Of a stretch of 64,000 nucleotides of DNA, positions 17,088 to 26,827 are shown piece after piece. A program made the position numbers and the translations under genes. Location: NCBI GenBank assembly GCA_026708185.1, contig JAPOVK010000051.1, positions 109,282-173,281 of the forward strand, written 5' to 3'. The stretch's first letter is position 1. Every line of letters begins with the position of its first letter. The stretch comes from Gammaproteobacteria bacterium (GTDB lineage: Bacteria > Pseudomonadota > Gammaproteobacteria > Pseudomonadales > Azotimanducaceae). The notes beneath the pieces are model-generated. The model ran no database searches. It saw nothing but the letters and a program-made list of their open reading frames with translations, and was not told the origin of the DNA.

Positions 17088-17915
17088 ATGAACAAGAGAC
17101 TCGCCGGCAAGGTCGCGTGGGTGACCGGCTCCTCGCGCGGAATCGGCCGCGTCGTCGCCGACCATCTCGCCAGCCTCGGCGCAAAGGTCGCCGTCCATGG
17201 CACAACGCCCACCTCGACCCGGGCTTTTAACGAGGCCGACTCGCTCGAGGCGGTCGCGTCGACAATCGCCGAGAGCAACGACGCGGAAGTGCTCGCTGTT
17301 CACGGCGATTTGACCGACGACGCCACGGTCAAGGGCCTAGTCGGGGAGATCCGCGAGCGTTTCGGGCGCATCGACATCCTCGTCAACAACGCCGGGGGCG
17401 ACATCGGCTCGCAAGGCACGTCGGGCGCGAAAGCCGGCAAACCTGTCGAGAACGACGCCGTGAACGTATCCCTGGAGGACGTCCGCACCGTGCTCGATCG
17501 CAACCTGATGACCTGCATCCTGGTCTGCCGCGAAGTCGTGCCGGAGATGATGGAACGCGGGAGCGGCTGGGTGGTCACCATCGGCAGCATCGCGGGCCTC
17601 GGCGGCCATCGCTCCGAGGTAGTGTACGGAACCGCGAAGGCCGCCGTGCACGAATACACGCGCTGCCTTGCCTCGCAACTTCGACCGTACGGCGTCTACG
17701 CCAACGTCATCGCACCCGGCGAGATCATCACCGCCCGATTCGAGGCCAGCCGGCCGACCCGGGACGAGCGCAAAGTGCACGAGGGCGCCTTGACGCGCTA
17801 CGGGTGGCCCGAGGAGGTGGCGAAGGCCGTGGAGTTCCTCGTGACCCCAGACTCGTCCTACATCAGCGGGCAGATCCTGCGCATCGACGGGGGCGCGCAA
17901 CTGTTCCCGGCCTGA
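17088..17915 (+). CDS. Short-chain dehydrogenase/reductase
   Basis: This 275-aa SDR has the cofactor motif VTGSSRGIGRVVADHL (residues 9-24), NNAGGDIG, the catalytic serine in GSIAGLGGH and the YxxxK motif in VVYGTAKAAVHEYTR. The C-terminus SSYISGQILRIDGGAQLFP is classical FabG-like. An aspartate-type NADPH/NADH preference is not clear. It probably shares a transcript with the luciferase-like oxidoreductase upstream. Confidence 0.92.
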   Translation: MNKRLAGKVAWVTGSSRGIGRVVADHLASLGAKVAVHGTTPTSTRAFNEADSLEAVASTIAESNDAEVLAVHGDLTDDATVKGLVGEIRERFGRIDILVNNAGGDIGSQGTSGAKAGKPVENDAVNVSLEDVRTVLDRNLMTCILVCREVVPEMMERGSGWVVTIGSIAGLGGHRSEVVYGTAKAAVHEYTRCLASQLRPYGVYANVIAPGEIITARFEASRPTRDERKVHEGALTRYGWPEEVAKAVEFLVTPDSSYISGQILRIDGGAQLFPA

Positions 17916-17943
17916 CGCCCAACCCCGCACACGCGCACGGTCG

Positions 17944-18690
17944 TCAGGGCACGCGCCGCATCGCATCGAATCCGGCCGGATGCCACTGACGTAGCGCGAC
18001 TAGAAGACAGGTGCCGCGGGCGGCGTCGTCGGGGCGCACCTCGTCGCCCCGGGTCAGGTCGTCGAACGACTCCACCAGTTCCGCCATCTTGGTGCGCAGA
18101 ACCGCGGCCGATTCGGCCGAGAGCATGCCCCACGCGAAACGGTGCAGATCCCGGTCCGGCGCGAAGGCGCCCGTCAGGAACTCGCTTTGCACGCGTTCGA
18201 CGAAGAAACGGTGTATGGGGCCGTCGGGCAGCCACGCGAAACTGCGCGCGATCCGCAGCCGGATTCGGTTGCCCGGAAGCAGTTCGATCAGGCCCATGCG
18301 GTCCAGGCGAATCAGCAGCCTGGTCAACTCGGGGCTCGAAAACCGATAGTGATCGAGGATCTTCTCGAACGGCCATCGATTGAAAGCGCAGACCGCAACC
18401 AGGAGTAGCGCCGGATCGCTGACGATTTCCCGTTCCTGATCCACGGTCAAGGACGACACCTGCAGCCGTTGGGCGTCCGCCAACCGGGCAAGTTCCAACA
18501 GGTCGATGCCCGCCAAGTCGCAGACCATCTCCAGGCGCTCGAGGGAAAACGCGCCCGTGGAGAACATCCGCTTGACGCTGCTCAAGGACAGCCCGAGGTG
18601 TCGGGCGACCTGGTCGTAGGCGATGCCGCGTACCTTCAGGACTTGCTTGAGGGCGTTCACGATGCGCTTGGATTGCACCATGGGTATCAC
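17944..18690 (-). CDS. XRE-type HTH transcriptional regulator with long C-terminal domain
   Basis: This 248-aa protein has an N-terminal helix-turn-helix (LKVRGIAYDQVARHLGLSL then SSVKRMFSTGAFSLERLEMV, residues 18-57). The remaining part looks like a winged-helix-like middle section (FEKILDHYRFSSPELTRLLI) and a helical C-terminus, and I do not recognise it as a named domain. The start is either ATG 18690 or ATG 18678. It is divergent from the FG-GAP lipoprotein gene, whose start is 106 bp away, so it may control that gene. Confidence 0.72.
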   Translation of the reverse strand: MIPMVQSKRIVNALKQVLKVRGIAYDQVARHLGLSLSSVKRMFSTGAFSLERLEMVCDLAGIDLLELARLADAQRLQVSSLTVDQEREIVSDPALLLVAVCAFNRWPFEKILDHYRFSSPELTRLLIRLDRMGLIELLPGNRIRLRIARSFAWLPDGPIHRFFVERVQSEFLTGAFAPDRDLHRFAWGMLSAESAAVLRTKMAELVESFDDLTRGDEVRPDDAARGTCLLVALRQWHPAGFDAMRRVP

Positions 18691-18796
18691 TCAGAAGTAC
18701 CAAGTAACCCGGAATTTGACACTTCTCCACTGGAAGTTGCAAATTACGAGTCGAGCGGCGAGTCTCAGGCCTCGTCCTTCTGAGCCTGGACTGGTC

Positions 18797-20380
18797 ATGC
18801 AGCACTTCGCCCCATTCGCCCTACCCGCACTCGTCGGCCTGATCTCCGGTTGCGCGACGGCCACGCCCTCCCGCGATGACAACGACCTATTCGACACCTA
18901 CCAGATCGCCACCGAACCGGCGACGCACCAGACCGTCCTGGTCGGCTCGTTCGGCGACAGCCCCCAACTGGCGGCGATTGGCGTCGAGTCCTCCCGCGAA
19001 CGGAATCTGACCCTCTACGGGTTCGATGGAACCGACTGGACACAAACGCAGGAGACATCTTTGCCGACGGACGTCCGCTATGTCGCCGTAGCCGGGATTG
19101 CTGGCCGGGACCGTTTGGTCGCTTTTCGCGACGGAGGCCTTTACTGGTTCGACCCGACCACTGCCACAGAGCATCCGATCGCCGAGTTCACGACCAGTTT
19201 CAGCGCGCCCGAGGACGCCGGCGTGCCGGAGCTCGGCGTGGTCCGCGACTTGAACGGCGATGGTCGTGACGACTTCCTCGTGCCCGACCTCGACGGCTTC
19301 TGGGTCGTTCTGCAGACGGGCAACGATTCGTTCGCGGATCCGCTGAAGCTTGGACCGGCGGAGCCGTTTCTCGACGCCAACGCCTATGGCGATGAGCGGA
19401 CCTACCGCGAAGTCGGCGTCACGGCGCAGAACATGCCCTGGTACTTGAACCGAGTCCACCAGTTGGACTACGACCGGGACGGCCGCGACGACCTCGTTTT
19501 CTGGAACACGGATCACTTCCTTGTCTATCGGCAGGATCCATCCGGGACCTTCCTCACATCGCCAGAGACGTTCACGACGGACGTGACTTTCGATTTCGAT
19601 GGCGTCTATGCCTTGGCTTTCCAGTTCGGCGATGCGAGCGTGCCCGCCTTGCTGCTCGGCCTCACGGGGCGGGTGGAACACCGGATTCTGCATGGCGTGC
19701 GCGACCTCAACGCGGACGGCGTCGCCGATCTCGTGATCCTCACCCTTTCCGGGCGCAGCCCCATGCGGTTGCGCGGCCGGTACGAGGTGCATTTCGGTCG
19801 ACCAACAGCGGACGGCACCGCGTTCGGAGTCCAAGCGGACACCGTGGTGGATGCCCCGGGCAAGTCCGGCGGACTGCAGCCGTGGGGCTACGCAGCGCAG
19901 TACTTCCTCGACTTCGACGGCGACGGCGCCATGGACACGGCCATGGCTGCGGTCAACACGAGCTTGGGCGGCATGTTTCGCGCCATGGTCGGCAACTCCA
20001 TCTCCATGGAGCTCTACCTTTACCGGTTGCGCGATGGGCGCTACCCAGACCAGCCAGATGCCACGCGCCGCCTCGGCAGCCCGTTTGCCCCACTTGACCG
20101 CAGGGGACCGCTGTTCCCGACCGTGCTCGTCGGCGACGTCAACGGCGACCGGAGACTAGACCTCCTGATCGGCGACCGTTGGGACCAACTGTCGGTGTTC
20201 CTCGGACGACCCGGCGCGGATCCCTATGCAAGCCAAGCGTTCCACGTGCCCGTCGCTATCCCGGCGGACGAGCGCAACGCCCGACTCGTCGACCTCGATC
20301 GGGATGCCAAGCAGGATGTCCTCATCCAGCATCCGTCCGCCACCGAACCCGGGCGGATGACGATCCTCATGGCGCGTTGA
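18797..20380 (+). CDS. FG-GAP/VCBS-repeat lipoprotein
   Basis: This 527-aa protein begins with a lipoprotein signal (ALPALVGLISGC, lipobox ISGC, residues 8-19) at the ATG 18797. The mature part contains at least six calcium-loop repeats of the FG-GAP/VCBS type: DLNGDGRDD, DYDRDGRDD, DLNADGVAD, DFDGDGAMD, DVNGDRRLD and DLDRDAKQD. These form beta-propeller blades like those of integrin-like bacterial surface proteins. It is probably anchored in the outer membrane or periplasm with a binding role; no catalytic motif is seen. The next gene starts 9 bp downstream. Confidence 0.85.
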   Translation: MQHFAPFALPALVGLISGCATATPSRDDNDLFDTYQIATEPATHQTVLVGSFGDSPQLAAIGVESSRERNLTLYGFDGTDWTQTQETSLPTDVRYVAVAGIAGRDRLVAFRDGGLYWFDPTTATEHPIAEFTTSFSAPEDAGVPELGVVRDLNGDGRDDFLVPDLDGFWVVLQTGNDSFADPLKLGPAEPFLDANAYGDERTYREVGVTAQNMPWYLNRVHQLDYDRDGRDDLVFWNTDHFLVYRQDPSGTFLTSPETFTTDVTFDFDGVYALAFQFGDASVPALLLGLTGRVEHRILHGVRDLNADGVADLVILTLSGRSPMRLRGRYEVHFGRPTADGTAFGVQADTVVDAPGKSGGLQPWGYAAQYFLDFDGDGAMDTAMAAVNTSLGGMFRAMVGNSISMELYLYRLRDGRYPDQPDATRRLGSPFAPLDRRGPLFPTVLVGDVNGDRRLDLLIGDRWDQLSVFLGRPGADPYASQAFHVPVAIPADERNARLVDLDRDAKQDVLIQHPSATEPGRMTILMAR

Positions 20381-20389
20381 GAGAAGATC

Positions 20390-21046
20390 GTGTCCACCAC
20401 CACCCCCGACTCGGAAATCCGCCTACGCCTGCAGCGGCTTTGGAAAGGCACGTTGTACGTCGGCGTGGGCGGAGCCTACATCGCCTTGCTCGCCGGGGCC
20501 CTCATCCTGTTTGGCTGGAAGGCCGCGCTGCTCGCCGTGTTTCTCGTCCTCCTGGGCCAGTGCTTCCGCTACATCGCCAACGACATCGACCGACTCGGCT
20601 GGGCGATGGCCGATGACGGGGAGTCGAAGGTCGAGGGCAGCGCCGCAACCAGGCGCGACCAAACCCGATTGCTCTGGCTCCTCGGATTCCTTGTGCTCAC
20701 GCCCAGCGCGGCCATGATCCTCCAAGCACAGTACCTAGGAGGCGTACGCGTGGCCCTGGTGGTGGGCGTCACGCTCGCCTTCGTCGAGGCGCTCTACGTG
20801 GCCATCCGGCGCGTCAACCGACGCACCGCGTTCCAGGAGGCCAGCTACGGCCTGCGCGACAGAAGCCTCTTCAGCCGCGGTCCGGACGACATGCGCGCAC
20901 TAAGCCGTACGCGGAAAGCCCGCGTGGAGCGTCAGCTCGATCAACTCGAGGCGATGGCCGACGACGGCAGGATCTCCCGACGCGCCTACGAGAAGGCGTG
21001 CGACAAGCTCCGGATCGAGTTGGTCCTGAAGCAGGAGACCGCCTGA
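20390..21046 (+). CDS. Membrane protein with C-terminal SHOCT-like helical hairpin
   Basis: This 218-aa protein starts at GTG 20390. Hydrophobic segments at about 21-40 and 44-60 and another pair at about 88-105 and 115-132 suggest four transmembrane helices. The C-terminus (VERQLDQLEAMADDGRISRR then AYEKACDKL) resembles the SHOCT motif, a short helical hairpin common at the end of bacterial membrane proteins. It lies 9 bp after the FG-GAP lipoprotein gene and is likely co-transcribed with it. Function unknown. Confidence 0.72.
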   Translation: MSTTTPDSEIRLRLQRLWKGTLYVGVGGAYIALLAGALILFGWKAALLAVFLVLLGQCFRYIANDIDRLGWAMADDGESKVEGSAATRRDQTRLLWLLGFLVLTPSAAMILQAQYLGGVRVALVVGVTLAFVEALYVAIRRVNRRTAFQEASYGLRDRSLFSRGPDDMRALSRTRKARVERQLDQLEAMADDGRISRRAYEKACDKLRIELVLKQETA

Positions 21047-21053
21047 CGCGAGC

Positions 21054-22643
21054 TCATCCCACGCGCCGCTCCGACGACCAGTACGGCTCGCGCAGCTTGA
21101 ACTTCTGCAGCTTGCCAGTGGCCGTTCGCGGTAGCTCGTCGCGGAACTCCACCGATGTCGGGCACTTGAAGTGCGCGAGGTTGTCCCGGCAGAAGGCGAT
21201 GATTGCGGCTTCATCCGCGTTCACCCCGTCGCGCTGAACGACCAGCGCCTTGGGCGTCTCGCCCCACTTCTCGTGCGGCACGCCTATCACCGCGCACTCG
21301 AGCACGGCCGGATGCCGATAGAGCACGTCTTCGATGTCTGGCGAGCTGATGTTCTCCCCGCCGGAGATGATGACGTCCTTCTTGCGGTCCACGATGTGAA
21401 TGCTGCCGACCTCGTCCCAGACGGCGAGGTCGCCGGTATGAAAGTAGCCGTCGCGAATGGCCTTCGCCGTCTCCTCGGGCTGCTCCCAGTAGCCCTTGAA
21501 AACGACGTTCGACCGGGCGCAGACCTCGCCGACGGTGGTGTTGTCCTGGGGCACCGGCTGGTCGTCGTCGTCCAGCACGACCAGGTCGACGCCGATGGCG
21601 GGTACGCCCGCCCGCGACCGGCGCGCGTAGTCCTGCTTCTCGGTGTTGAAGTCCGTGTGGTTGACGGTCAGAAGCGGCGCCGTCTCCGTCAAGCCGTAGA
21701 TCTCGATGAATTCCCAGCCGAGTTCGTTCTCCAACCGGTCGATGAAGGCCGCCGGCGGCGGCGCGCCCGCGACGATGAAGCGCGGTTTGGATCGAAAAGT
21801 GTGCGCCGCCCGGTCGGGGTAGTCGAGGATCGTGCGCAGCACGGTGGGCGCCATGCACGCGAAGGTCACCTTCTCGTGCTCGATCAGGCGGAAGATGTCC
21901 GCGCCGTCCACCGCCCGGAGCACCACGTGTGTCCCGCCCATCCCGGTGATGGCGTAGACGCCGCCCCAGCCGTTGCAGTGGAACATCGGCAACGTCCATA
22001 GCTCCACGTCGTCGTGACTGACGCGCAGATGCGCGATCAAACTGTAGGCATTGATGGTGCAGTTGCGGTGGGTGAGCATCACGCCTTTCGGACGCGCCGT
22101 CGTGCCCGACGTGTAGTTGATCGACACCAGGTCGTTCTCGTCGCGTGCAACGGCGGGAGGCGCGGAGGTGGGTTCGCTTGCGATCAGCGTCTCCCAGTCC
22201 TGCCATCCGTCCGGGGTAAGACCGAGCAGCGTGTCGCTGCCGTCCCGAGCCACGATGAAGTGTTCGACCGTCGTCAGGTTGTCACGAATGCCGTCGACGA
22301 CGTCGGTGTATTCGTGGTCCACGAGCACGACCGAGACGCCCGCATGGTTCAGGATGTACTCGTGGTCCGCCGCCACCAGCCGGTAATTGAGCGGCACCAG
22401 GACCGCGCCGATCTGGCTGGTCGCGAAGAAGCTCTCCAGGAAGAAGTGCGAATTCGGGCTCAATATGCAGACCCGGTCGTCCGGCGCGACCCCCAGCGCC
22501 AGGAGCGCGTGCGAAAACCGATTCACGCGCGCCTGCAGTTCCGCGTAGGTGAAGCGCAGGTCGTTGTCCACAACGGCGGTCTTCGTCGGATACAACTGCA
22601 CCGAGCGGCGCAGAAAGTCGTCGACGAGAAGCGGTACTTCCAT
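21054..22643 (-). CDS. AMP-forming acyl-CoA synthetase
   Basis: This 529-aa member of the ANL superfamily activates a carboxylic acid to its CoA thioester with ATP. The P-loop motif [18 protein letters not shown] is near residue 175, YGLTETAP follows at about 320, and [20 protein letters not shown] (A8 region) at about 410; the catalytic lysine is in [12 protein letters not shown]. It resembles medium/long-chain fatty acyl-CoA synthetases. The gene lies 30 bp downstream of the GMC oxidoreductase gene on the same strand. The exact acid is not predictable. Confidence 0.92.
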   Translation of the reverse strand: MEVPLLVDDFLRRSVQLYPTKTAVVDNDLRFTYAELQARVNRFSHALLALGVAPDDRVCILSPNSHFFLESFFATSQIGAVLVPLNYRLVAADHEYILNHAGVSVVLVDHEYTDVVDGIRDNLTTVEHFIVARDGSDTLLGLTPDGWQDWETLIASEPTSAPPAVARDENDLVSINYTSGTTARPKGVMLTHRNCTINAYSLIAHLRVSHDDVELWTLPMFHCNGWGGVYAITGMGGTHVVLRAVDGADIFRLIEHEKVTFACMAPTVLRTILDYPDRAAHTFRSKPRFIVAGAPPPAAFIDRLENELGWEFIEIYGLTETAPLLTVNHTDFNTEKQDYARRSRAGVPAIGVDLVVLDDDDQPVPQDNTTVGEVCARSNVVFKGYWEQPEETAKAIRDGYFHTGDLAVWDEVGSIHIVDRKKDVIISGGENISSPDIEDVLYRHPAVLECAVIGVPHEKWGETPKALVVQRDGVNADEAAIIAFCRDNLAHFKCPTSVEFRDELPRTATGKLQKFKLREPYWSSERRVG

Positions 22644-22673
22644 CGTGATGTCCCCTTTGAAAGTCTCGTTACG

Positions 22674-24278
22674 TCATTCGGCCCGGGCGTCCTCGAGAAT
22701 CATGGCCGCGCCTTTTTCGCCGATCATGATCGAAGGGGCGTTGGTGTTGCCGGAGACCAAGGTCGGCATGATCGATGCGTCCGCGACCCGCAAGCCCTGC
22801 ACGCCGCGCACGCGCAGACGGTCGTCGACCACGGCGTTGGCATCACTGCCCATCTTGCAGGTGCCGATGGGGTGGAACACCGTGGACCCCGTGCGTCGGC
22901 AGAAGTCCAGGATCTCGTCGTCCGTCTCGATGTCGCCGCCCGGATAGAGTTCGTGGTCCGCGTAGGCCGCGAGGGCCGGTGCCTCGCCGACGCGTCGGGC
23001 AATGCGCATGCCTTCGATCAGCGCTGCACGATCCACCTCCTCGGACAGGAAATTCGGCTTGATGGCGGGCGATGCGTCCGCCGCGGCACTCTGGATGTGA
23101 ATGGAGCCCGTGCTCTCGGGGCGCAATTGGCACACCGAGCAGGTCATGCCAGGCTCTTTCTCGAGCACGCCGCGCTTGGCGCTGCGGGCGTAGCTTGCGT
23201 GGGCGAAGTGGAACTGCACATCCGGCGTTTCCAACTCTTCGCGGGTGCGCACGAAGCCGTGCGCGATGCCCGCGGTGTAGGTCAGCACACCGCGCCGTGC
23301 GATACCGTACTTGAGGGCTTCCCAAACGAAGCGCGGGCCACGGGTGGCCTGGTTCAACGTCGTCGTGCCCTTCACCCGCCACGCGACGGAACTGGAGTAG
23401 TGGTCGCGGTAGTTCTCGCCCACGCCCGGCAGGTCGCAGACGACTTCGATGCCATGTTGGCGCAAGAGTTCGGGTTGGCCGATTCCCGAGAGTTCCAGCA
23501 GCTGCGGCGACTGCACCGCCCCGGCGGACAGGATCACCTCCCTGTTCGCCGTGGCCTGGACGCGCTTGCCGCCAACCGTGTAGTCGACGCCGACAGCGCG
23601 ACCGTCCTCCACGCGCACCCGCTGTGCCAATGCACGGGTCGCGATGGTGAGGTTGGCCCGGGAGCGGATGGGGTCCAGGAACGCGCGCGCGGTGCTGAAC
23701 CGGCGACCGTCGCGCTGGGTCACCTGGTAGATGCCGAAGCCTTCCTGCGATGTGCCGTTGTAGTCCGGATTGCGCGGGTAGCCTGCTTCCACGCCCGCAT
23801 CCACCCAGGCGTCGAGGAGCGGATGCCGCTCGACCATGTCCGCCACGTTCAACTCGCCGCCGACACCGCGCAACTCGTCGCCGCCACGCTCGAAGTTCTC
23901 CGAGCGCATGAAGTGGGGCAGCACCTCGTCGTACGACCATCCCCGGTTGCCGAGTTGCGCCCAGGTGTCGTAGTCCAGCGCCTGGCCGCGCACGTAGAGC
24001 ATGCCGTTGATGGAACTCGAACCGCCCAGCACCTTGCCGCGCGGAATCGGGATCTTGCGGTCGTTGGTGTTCGGCTCGGGCACGGTCTCGAAGCACCAGT
24101 TGACGCTCGGCCGGTCGATCATCTTCCAGAACCCCACCGGAATGTGGATCAACGGGCTCCAGTCGCGGCCGCCGGCTTCGAGCAGAAGGACGGAGTTCCC
24201 GGAATCGCGGCTCAAGCGGTTCGCGACGACACAGCCGGCCGAACCGGCGCCGACCACGATGTAGTCGAACTCGGGCAT
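22674..24278 (-). CDS. GMC-family FAD-dependent oxidoreductase (choline dehydrogenase-like)
   Basis: This 534-aa flavoprotein has the N-terminal Rossmann motif [18 protein letters not shown] (residues 5-22), the GMC signature [18 protein letters not shown] around residues 78-95 and a C-terminal active-site region with [17 protein letters not shown] and [16 protein letters not shown]. The family oxidises alcohols, including choline and aliphatic alcohols. It is the first gene of a probable two-gene operon with the acyl-CoA synthetase, which would fit alcohol oxidation feeding acid activation (inference). Confidence 0.93.
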   Translation of the reverse strand: MPEFDYIVVGAGSAGCVVANRLSRDSGNSVLLLEAGGRDWSPLIHIPVGFWKMIDRPSVNWCFETVPEPNTNDRKIPIPRGKVLGGSSSINGMLYVRGQALDYDTWAQLGNRGWSYDEVLPHFMRSENFERGGDELRGVGGELNVADMVERHPLLDAWVDAGVEAGYPRNPDYNGTSQEGFGIYQVTQRDGRRFSTARAFLDPIRSRANLTIATRALAQRVRVEDGRAVGVDYTVGGKRVQATANREVILSAGAVQSPQLLELSGIGQPELLRQHGIEVVCDLPGVGENYRDHYSSSVAWRVKGTTTLNQATRGPRFVWEALKYGIARRGVLTYTAGIAHGFVRTREELETPDVQFHFAHASYARSAKRGVLEKEPGMTCSVCQLRPESTGSIHIQSAAADASPAIKPNFLSEEVDRAALIEGMRIARRVGEAPALAAYADHELYPGGDIETDDEILDFCRRTGSTVFHPIGTCKMGSDANAVVDDRLRVRGVQGLRVADASIMPTLVSGNTNAPSIMIGEKGAAMILEDARAE

Positions 24279-24311
24279 GGTTTTCGTTGCTCCTCCCTAG
24301 GCCGCCGCAAA

Positions 24312-24342
24312 GCGTACATCCACACGGCGCGTATGTGTACGC
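24312..24342. promoter_or_regulatory. Inverted repeat in the divergent intergenic region
   Basis: GCGTACA (24312-24318) and TGTACGC (24336-24342) form a perfect 7-bp inverted repeat with a 17-bp spacer. It lies between the GMC oxidoreductase gene (minus) and the unknown gene at 24404 (plus). It could be an operator shared by both genes. Confidence 0.35.
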
Positions 24343-24403
24343 GAGGGCCATGGACATGGAATCGCGGGTACACTGGTAGCCAACAGTGAAAAGAGGAACG
24401 CTC

Positions 24404-25024
24404 ATGGCCAAAATCGAACCCGTCGGGGAGTTCGGCTCGCTCGCCTGGTGCGAGGCTTGCGCCGCCGCTGGCGTGAAGCTGCTTGAAGAGGGCGACCTGC
24501 CCAGCGACACGGCGTGGGGATTCTCCGAGATCTACACCCATCCGCCCGCACGGTTGCTGACCGGTGGTCGCGAGCTCGCGGCCTACTACATCATGGTCAA
24601 GGACGGCGAGATCAGCGGCGGCGACGGCGCGCCGGAGGAATGCCGGGCACTCCCGGGTTTCCACGTGGAGTTGCAGTGGGGGCTGATCTGCAACCAATCC
24701 CGGTCACTGTACGGGCGCGAAGGCCAACGGCAGCGTTCGCGGGAAGAGCAGGTGATGTACAAGGCGATCGAGGAGTACCTCGACCGCCCCAACCCCTTGG
24801 GTTTCAAGCCCCGAAACGCCGTCTGGCCCCCCGCCGTTGGCACCGCCCTCGGCAAGGGCTCCGAGGAAGGCGGCGGCTTGCACAACATCGCCGCCAGCCT
24901 GCAGATGCCGTCACCTGAGTTCGAGGACGTGCCGACGACCGCCTTGGGCGTACCCATCTTCTCCAAGATGACGACCGAGCAGAAACGCACTTTCCTAAGG
25001 CTCTGCGGCGTCGACGTGCCTTAA
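24404..25024 (+). CDS. Protein of unknown function (206 aa), upstream of the PhyH gene
   Basis: I do not recognise this family. The ATG at 24404 has an AAGAGGAAC ribosome binding site and is preferred over the upstream GTG at 24386. No signal peptide is present. Visible features are WCEACAAAGVKLLEEG near the N-terminus, a GGDGAPEECRALPGFHVELQ stretch and a C-terminal SKMTTEQKRTFLRLCGVDVP. It lies 10 bp upstream of the phytanoyl-CoA dioxygenase family gene, so the two are very probably one operon and may act on the same substrate. Confidence 0.75.
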   Translation: MAKIEPVGEFGSLAWCEACAAAGVKLLEEGDLPSDTAWGFSEIYTHPPARLLTGGRELAAYYIMVKDGEISGGDGAPEECRALPGFHVELQWGLICNQSRSLYGREGQRQRSREEQVMYKAIEEYLDRPNPLGFKPRNAVWPPAVGTALGKGSEEGGGLHNIAASLQMPSPEFEDVPTTALGVPIFSKMTTEQKRTFLRLCGVDVP

Positions 25025-25034
25025 GCGTACGGCC

Positions 25035-25940
25035 ATGGGCGCCAAGCCACAGTCGCGTTTCGCCGACAAGTACTTCGTCTTCGACAAGGACCTCGGCCGG
25101 CCGCAACTGGCCGGCGACGACGCATTCGCGCGGCAGAACGCGGACGGGCGCCCGATCCCATCGCTCACCGACGAGCAACGCTACGCTTTCGACCTGCGCG
25201 GCTGGCTGCTGGTCCCCGGCGTACTCAGCGAGGACGAGATCGAGGCGTCGAAGGAGCACATCCTCCGCCTGCACACCGACAAGGACTCGCTGCCCGAACA
25301 CGAACGTTCGTCGCTCGCCGGACCATGCCAGAGCTTGATCGACCATCCGATGGTCGTCGCGTTCATGAACGAGTTCGTCTATCACCCGTTCACCGACGGC
25401 ATCAAGACCCCGCCCCTCGGCAACCAGGTCTGCTACGGGTTCCGCATGGAGTACAGCTTCTCGCAGTTCCGCCAAGCCGGCGACGGCAAGTTCGTGCCGC
25501 ACAACGGCAACGGCATGATGCGCGTGCCCGGCGACCACCACACCTACCACGCCTTCCCCGGCCAGGCCCACACCTGCCTGACGCGGGCGCTGTGGGAACT
25601 GAACCCCGTCAGCAAGCGGCAGGGCGGGACCTTGTTCGTCAGCGGAAGCCATAAGTCCGCTTACACCGCCCCGGGCTCGTTGGGGGCCTTGGACTCGCCC
25701 TTCTGGGACACCTACGAGTGCCCCGCCGGCTCCGTGCTGTTCTTCACCGAGGGCGTGACGCACAGCTCCGACATCTGGCGCCAGGACACGCCGCGGGTCG
25801 CGATCTTCAACAGCTACAACACCATCGGCAGCCGCTGGCACAACTGGGAGCCGCACCCACGGCTCCTCGCCGAGATGCCCACGCTACGGCAGACGTTGTT
25901 CCGGCCGGTGTACGTGGCAGGGAACGTGGTTCGTGAATGA
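25035..25940 (+). CDS. Phytanoyl-CoA dioxygenase family protein with H-x-G metal site
   Basis: This 301-aa protein resembles PhyH-type Fe(II)/2-oxoglutarate enzymes. The jelly-roll core is recognisable: VPGVLSEDEIEASKEHI near residue 57, GGTLFVSGSHKSAY around 200, and a distal His243 (GVTHSSD) with Arg254 (TPRVAIF) for 2-oxoglutarate. The proximal metal motif reads H156-N-G158, so the usual aspartate of H-x-D is absent. Loss of that acid is known in Fe/2OG halogenases such as SyrB2 (HxA) and WelO5 (HxG), but H-x-G variants may also be common among uncharacterised marine PhyH relatives. The reaction is therefore open. Confidence 0.82.
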   Translation: MGAKPQSRFADKYFVFDKDLGRPQLAGDDAFARQNADGRPIPSLTDEQRYAFDLRGWLLVPGVLSEDEIEASKEHILRLHTDKDSLPEHERSSLAGPCQSLIDHPMVVAFMNEFVYHPFTDGIKTPPLGNQVCYGFRMEYSFSQFRQAGDGKFVPHNGNGMMRVPGDHHTYHAFPGQAHTCLTRALWELNPVSKRQGGTLFVSGSHKSAYTAPGSLGALDSPFWDTYECPAGSVLFFTEGVTHSSDIWRQDTPRVAIFNSYNTIGSRWHNWEPHPRLLAEMPTLRQTLFRPVYVAGNVVRE

Positions 25941-26020
25941 ACCCGGGCTAACCGTGGCCGAGTCCGAACGCGCGGCCAGAGTTGCGCGAACTGTCGCGCG
26001 TGCCGAGCGCCAAATGCCTG

Positions 26021-26713
26021 CTACCCGGTGACGGGTGGGCACACCCATTGGAACGGTGGCGGCCTGTCCGGGCTAAGTACGTCTCCGACATCGTAAAGGG
26101 GTTCGCGACACACCGGCACCTCGTCCGTGAAAACGCAGGACATACGCTTGTTCAGGCGCAGACTCATGACACCCATCCCCACCCGCGAACCCGTTTGCGT
26201 GCGGCGGCATGACACTCGCCAGTCGCGGCTACTCCACTGCTCCCGATAATGCGCGACCACGTCCTCAACGTGTTTCCGTGCACTGGTTGGGAACTCAGCC
26301 ATCACCTGCCGGAAATAGCTCTGTATCGCGGGTGCCGTTTGAGGACGTGCAGCAACGCCAAGCCACCCGATTCCCTTGTCGATATCCTTCGGCGCACCAC
26401 CGCGGCCATGCAGGTAGATGTCCCCCGCCATCGCTTGTGCCCATTTGAAACCTCGCCGGGCGCCCACCAAAAGGTACGGCAGCGCCTCCTTGTACCTCCG
26501 GGCGTTGTACAGGCGCTTGCCCCGCCTGAGCGCATTGTAGGTTTGGAGGATGACCGTCTGCGTGGGCATAGCGCCCTTCTTCAGCCGTTCCGCCGTGACA
26601 ATTACCTCCTCGACGTAACGGTCGGCCTCGACTACCTCTGACGCAGCAACCGAATCGTCCCCGTACGAGACCTGCACGGCGAACAAGGCGGCCAACAGTG
26701 AGCAGAACCGCAT
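26021..26713 (-). CDS. Secreted Sel1/TPR-like protein with TonB-box-like motif (paralogue 1)
   Basis: This 230-aa protein starts best at ATG 26713, giving a signal peptide MRFCSLLAALFAVQVSYG; an in-frame upstream start would add 14 residues. After the signal comes VEEVIVTAERLKKG, very like the TonB box of outer-membrane receptors. A Sel1/TPR-like helical region follows (RYKEALPYLLVGARRGFKWA, then AGDIYLHGRGGAPKDIDKGI) and a Cys-containing C-terminal part ending FQWVCPPVTG. A clear paralogue lies at 52020-52703. It is probably periplasmic or outer-membrane associated; function unknown. Confidence 0.78.
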   Translation of the reverse strand: MRFCSLLAALFAVQVSYGDDSVAASEVVEADRYVEEVIVTAERLKKGAMPTQTVILQTYNALRRGKRLYNARRYKEALPYLLVGARRGFKWAQAMAGDIYLHGRGGAPKDIDKGIGWLGVAARPQTAPAIQSYFRQVMAEFPTSARKHVEDVVAHYREQWSSRDWRVSCRRTQTGSRVGMGVMSLRLNKRMSCVFTDEVPVCREPLYDVGDVLSPDRPPPFQWVCPPVTG

Positions 26714-26827
26714 CGCTGCCGCCGGCCGCCTAGACCATGCATCGGCAATCACCACCGTCTTGGCCTCCCTTGTCGGCTGTTCACTCGCACAAGACTGGCG
26801 TCAGCCCGACAACCCCGCATGATGCGC

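Noticed and set aside
22014..24389. Very long open frame on the plus strand opposite the acyl-CoA synthetase and GMC genes
   Set aside because: It is an antisense shadow caused by high GC; the minus-strand proteins have full family motifs, and this frame has none.
26249..26641. Plus-strand open frames opposite the Sel1-like gene
   Set aside because: They have no recognisable features and lie wholly antisense to a gene with a signal peptide and a clear paralogue.
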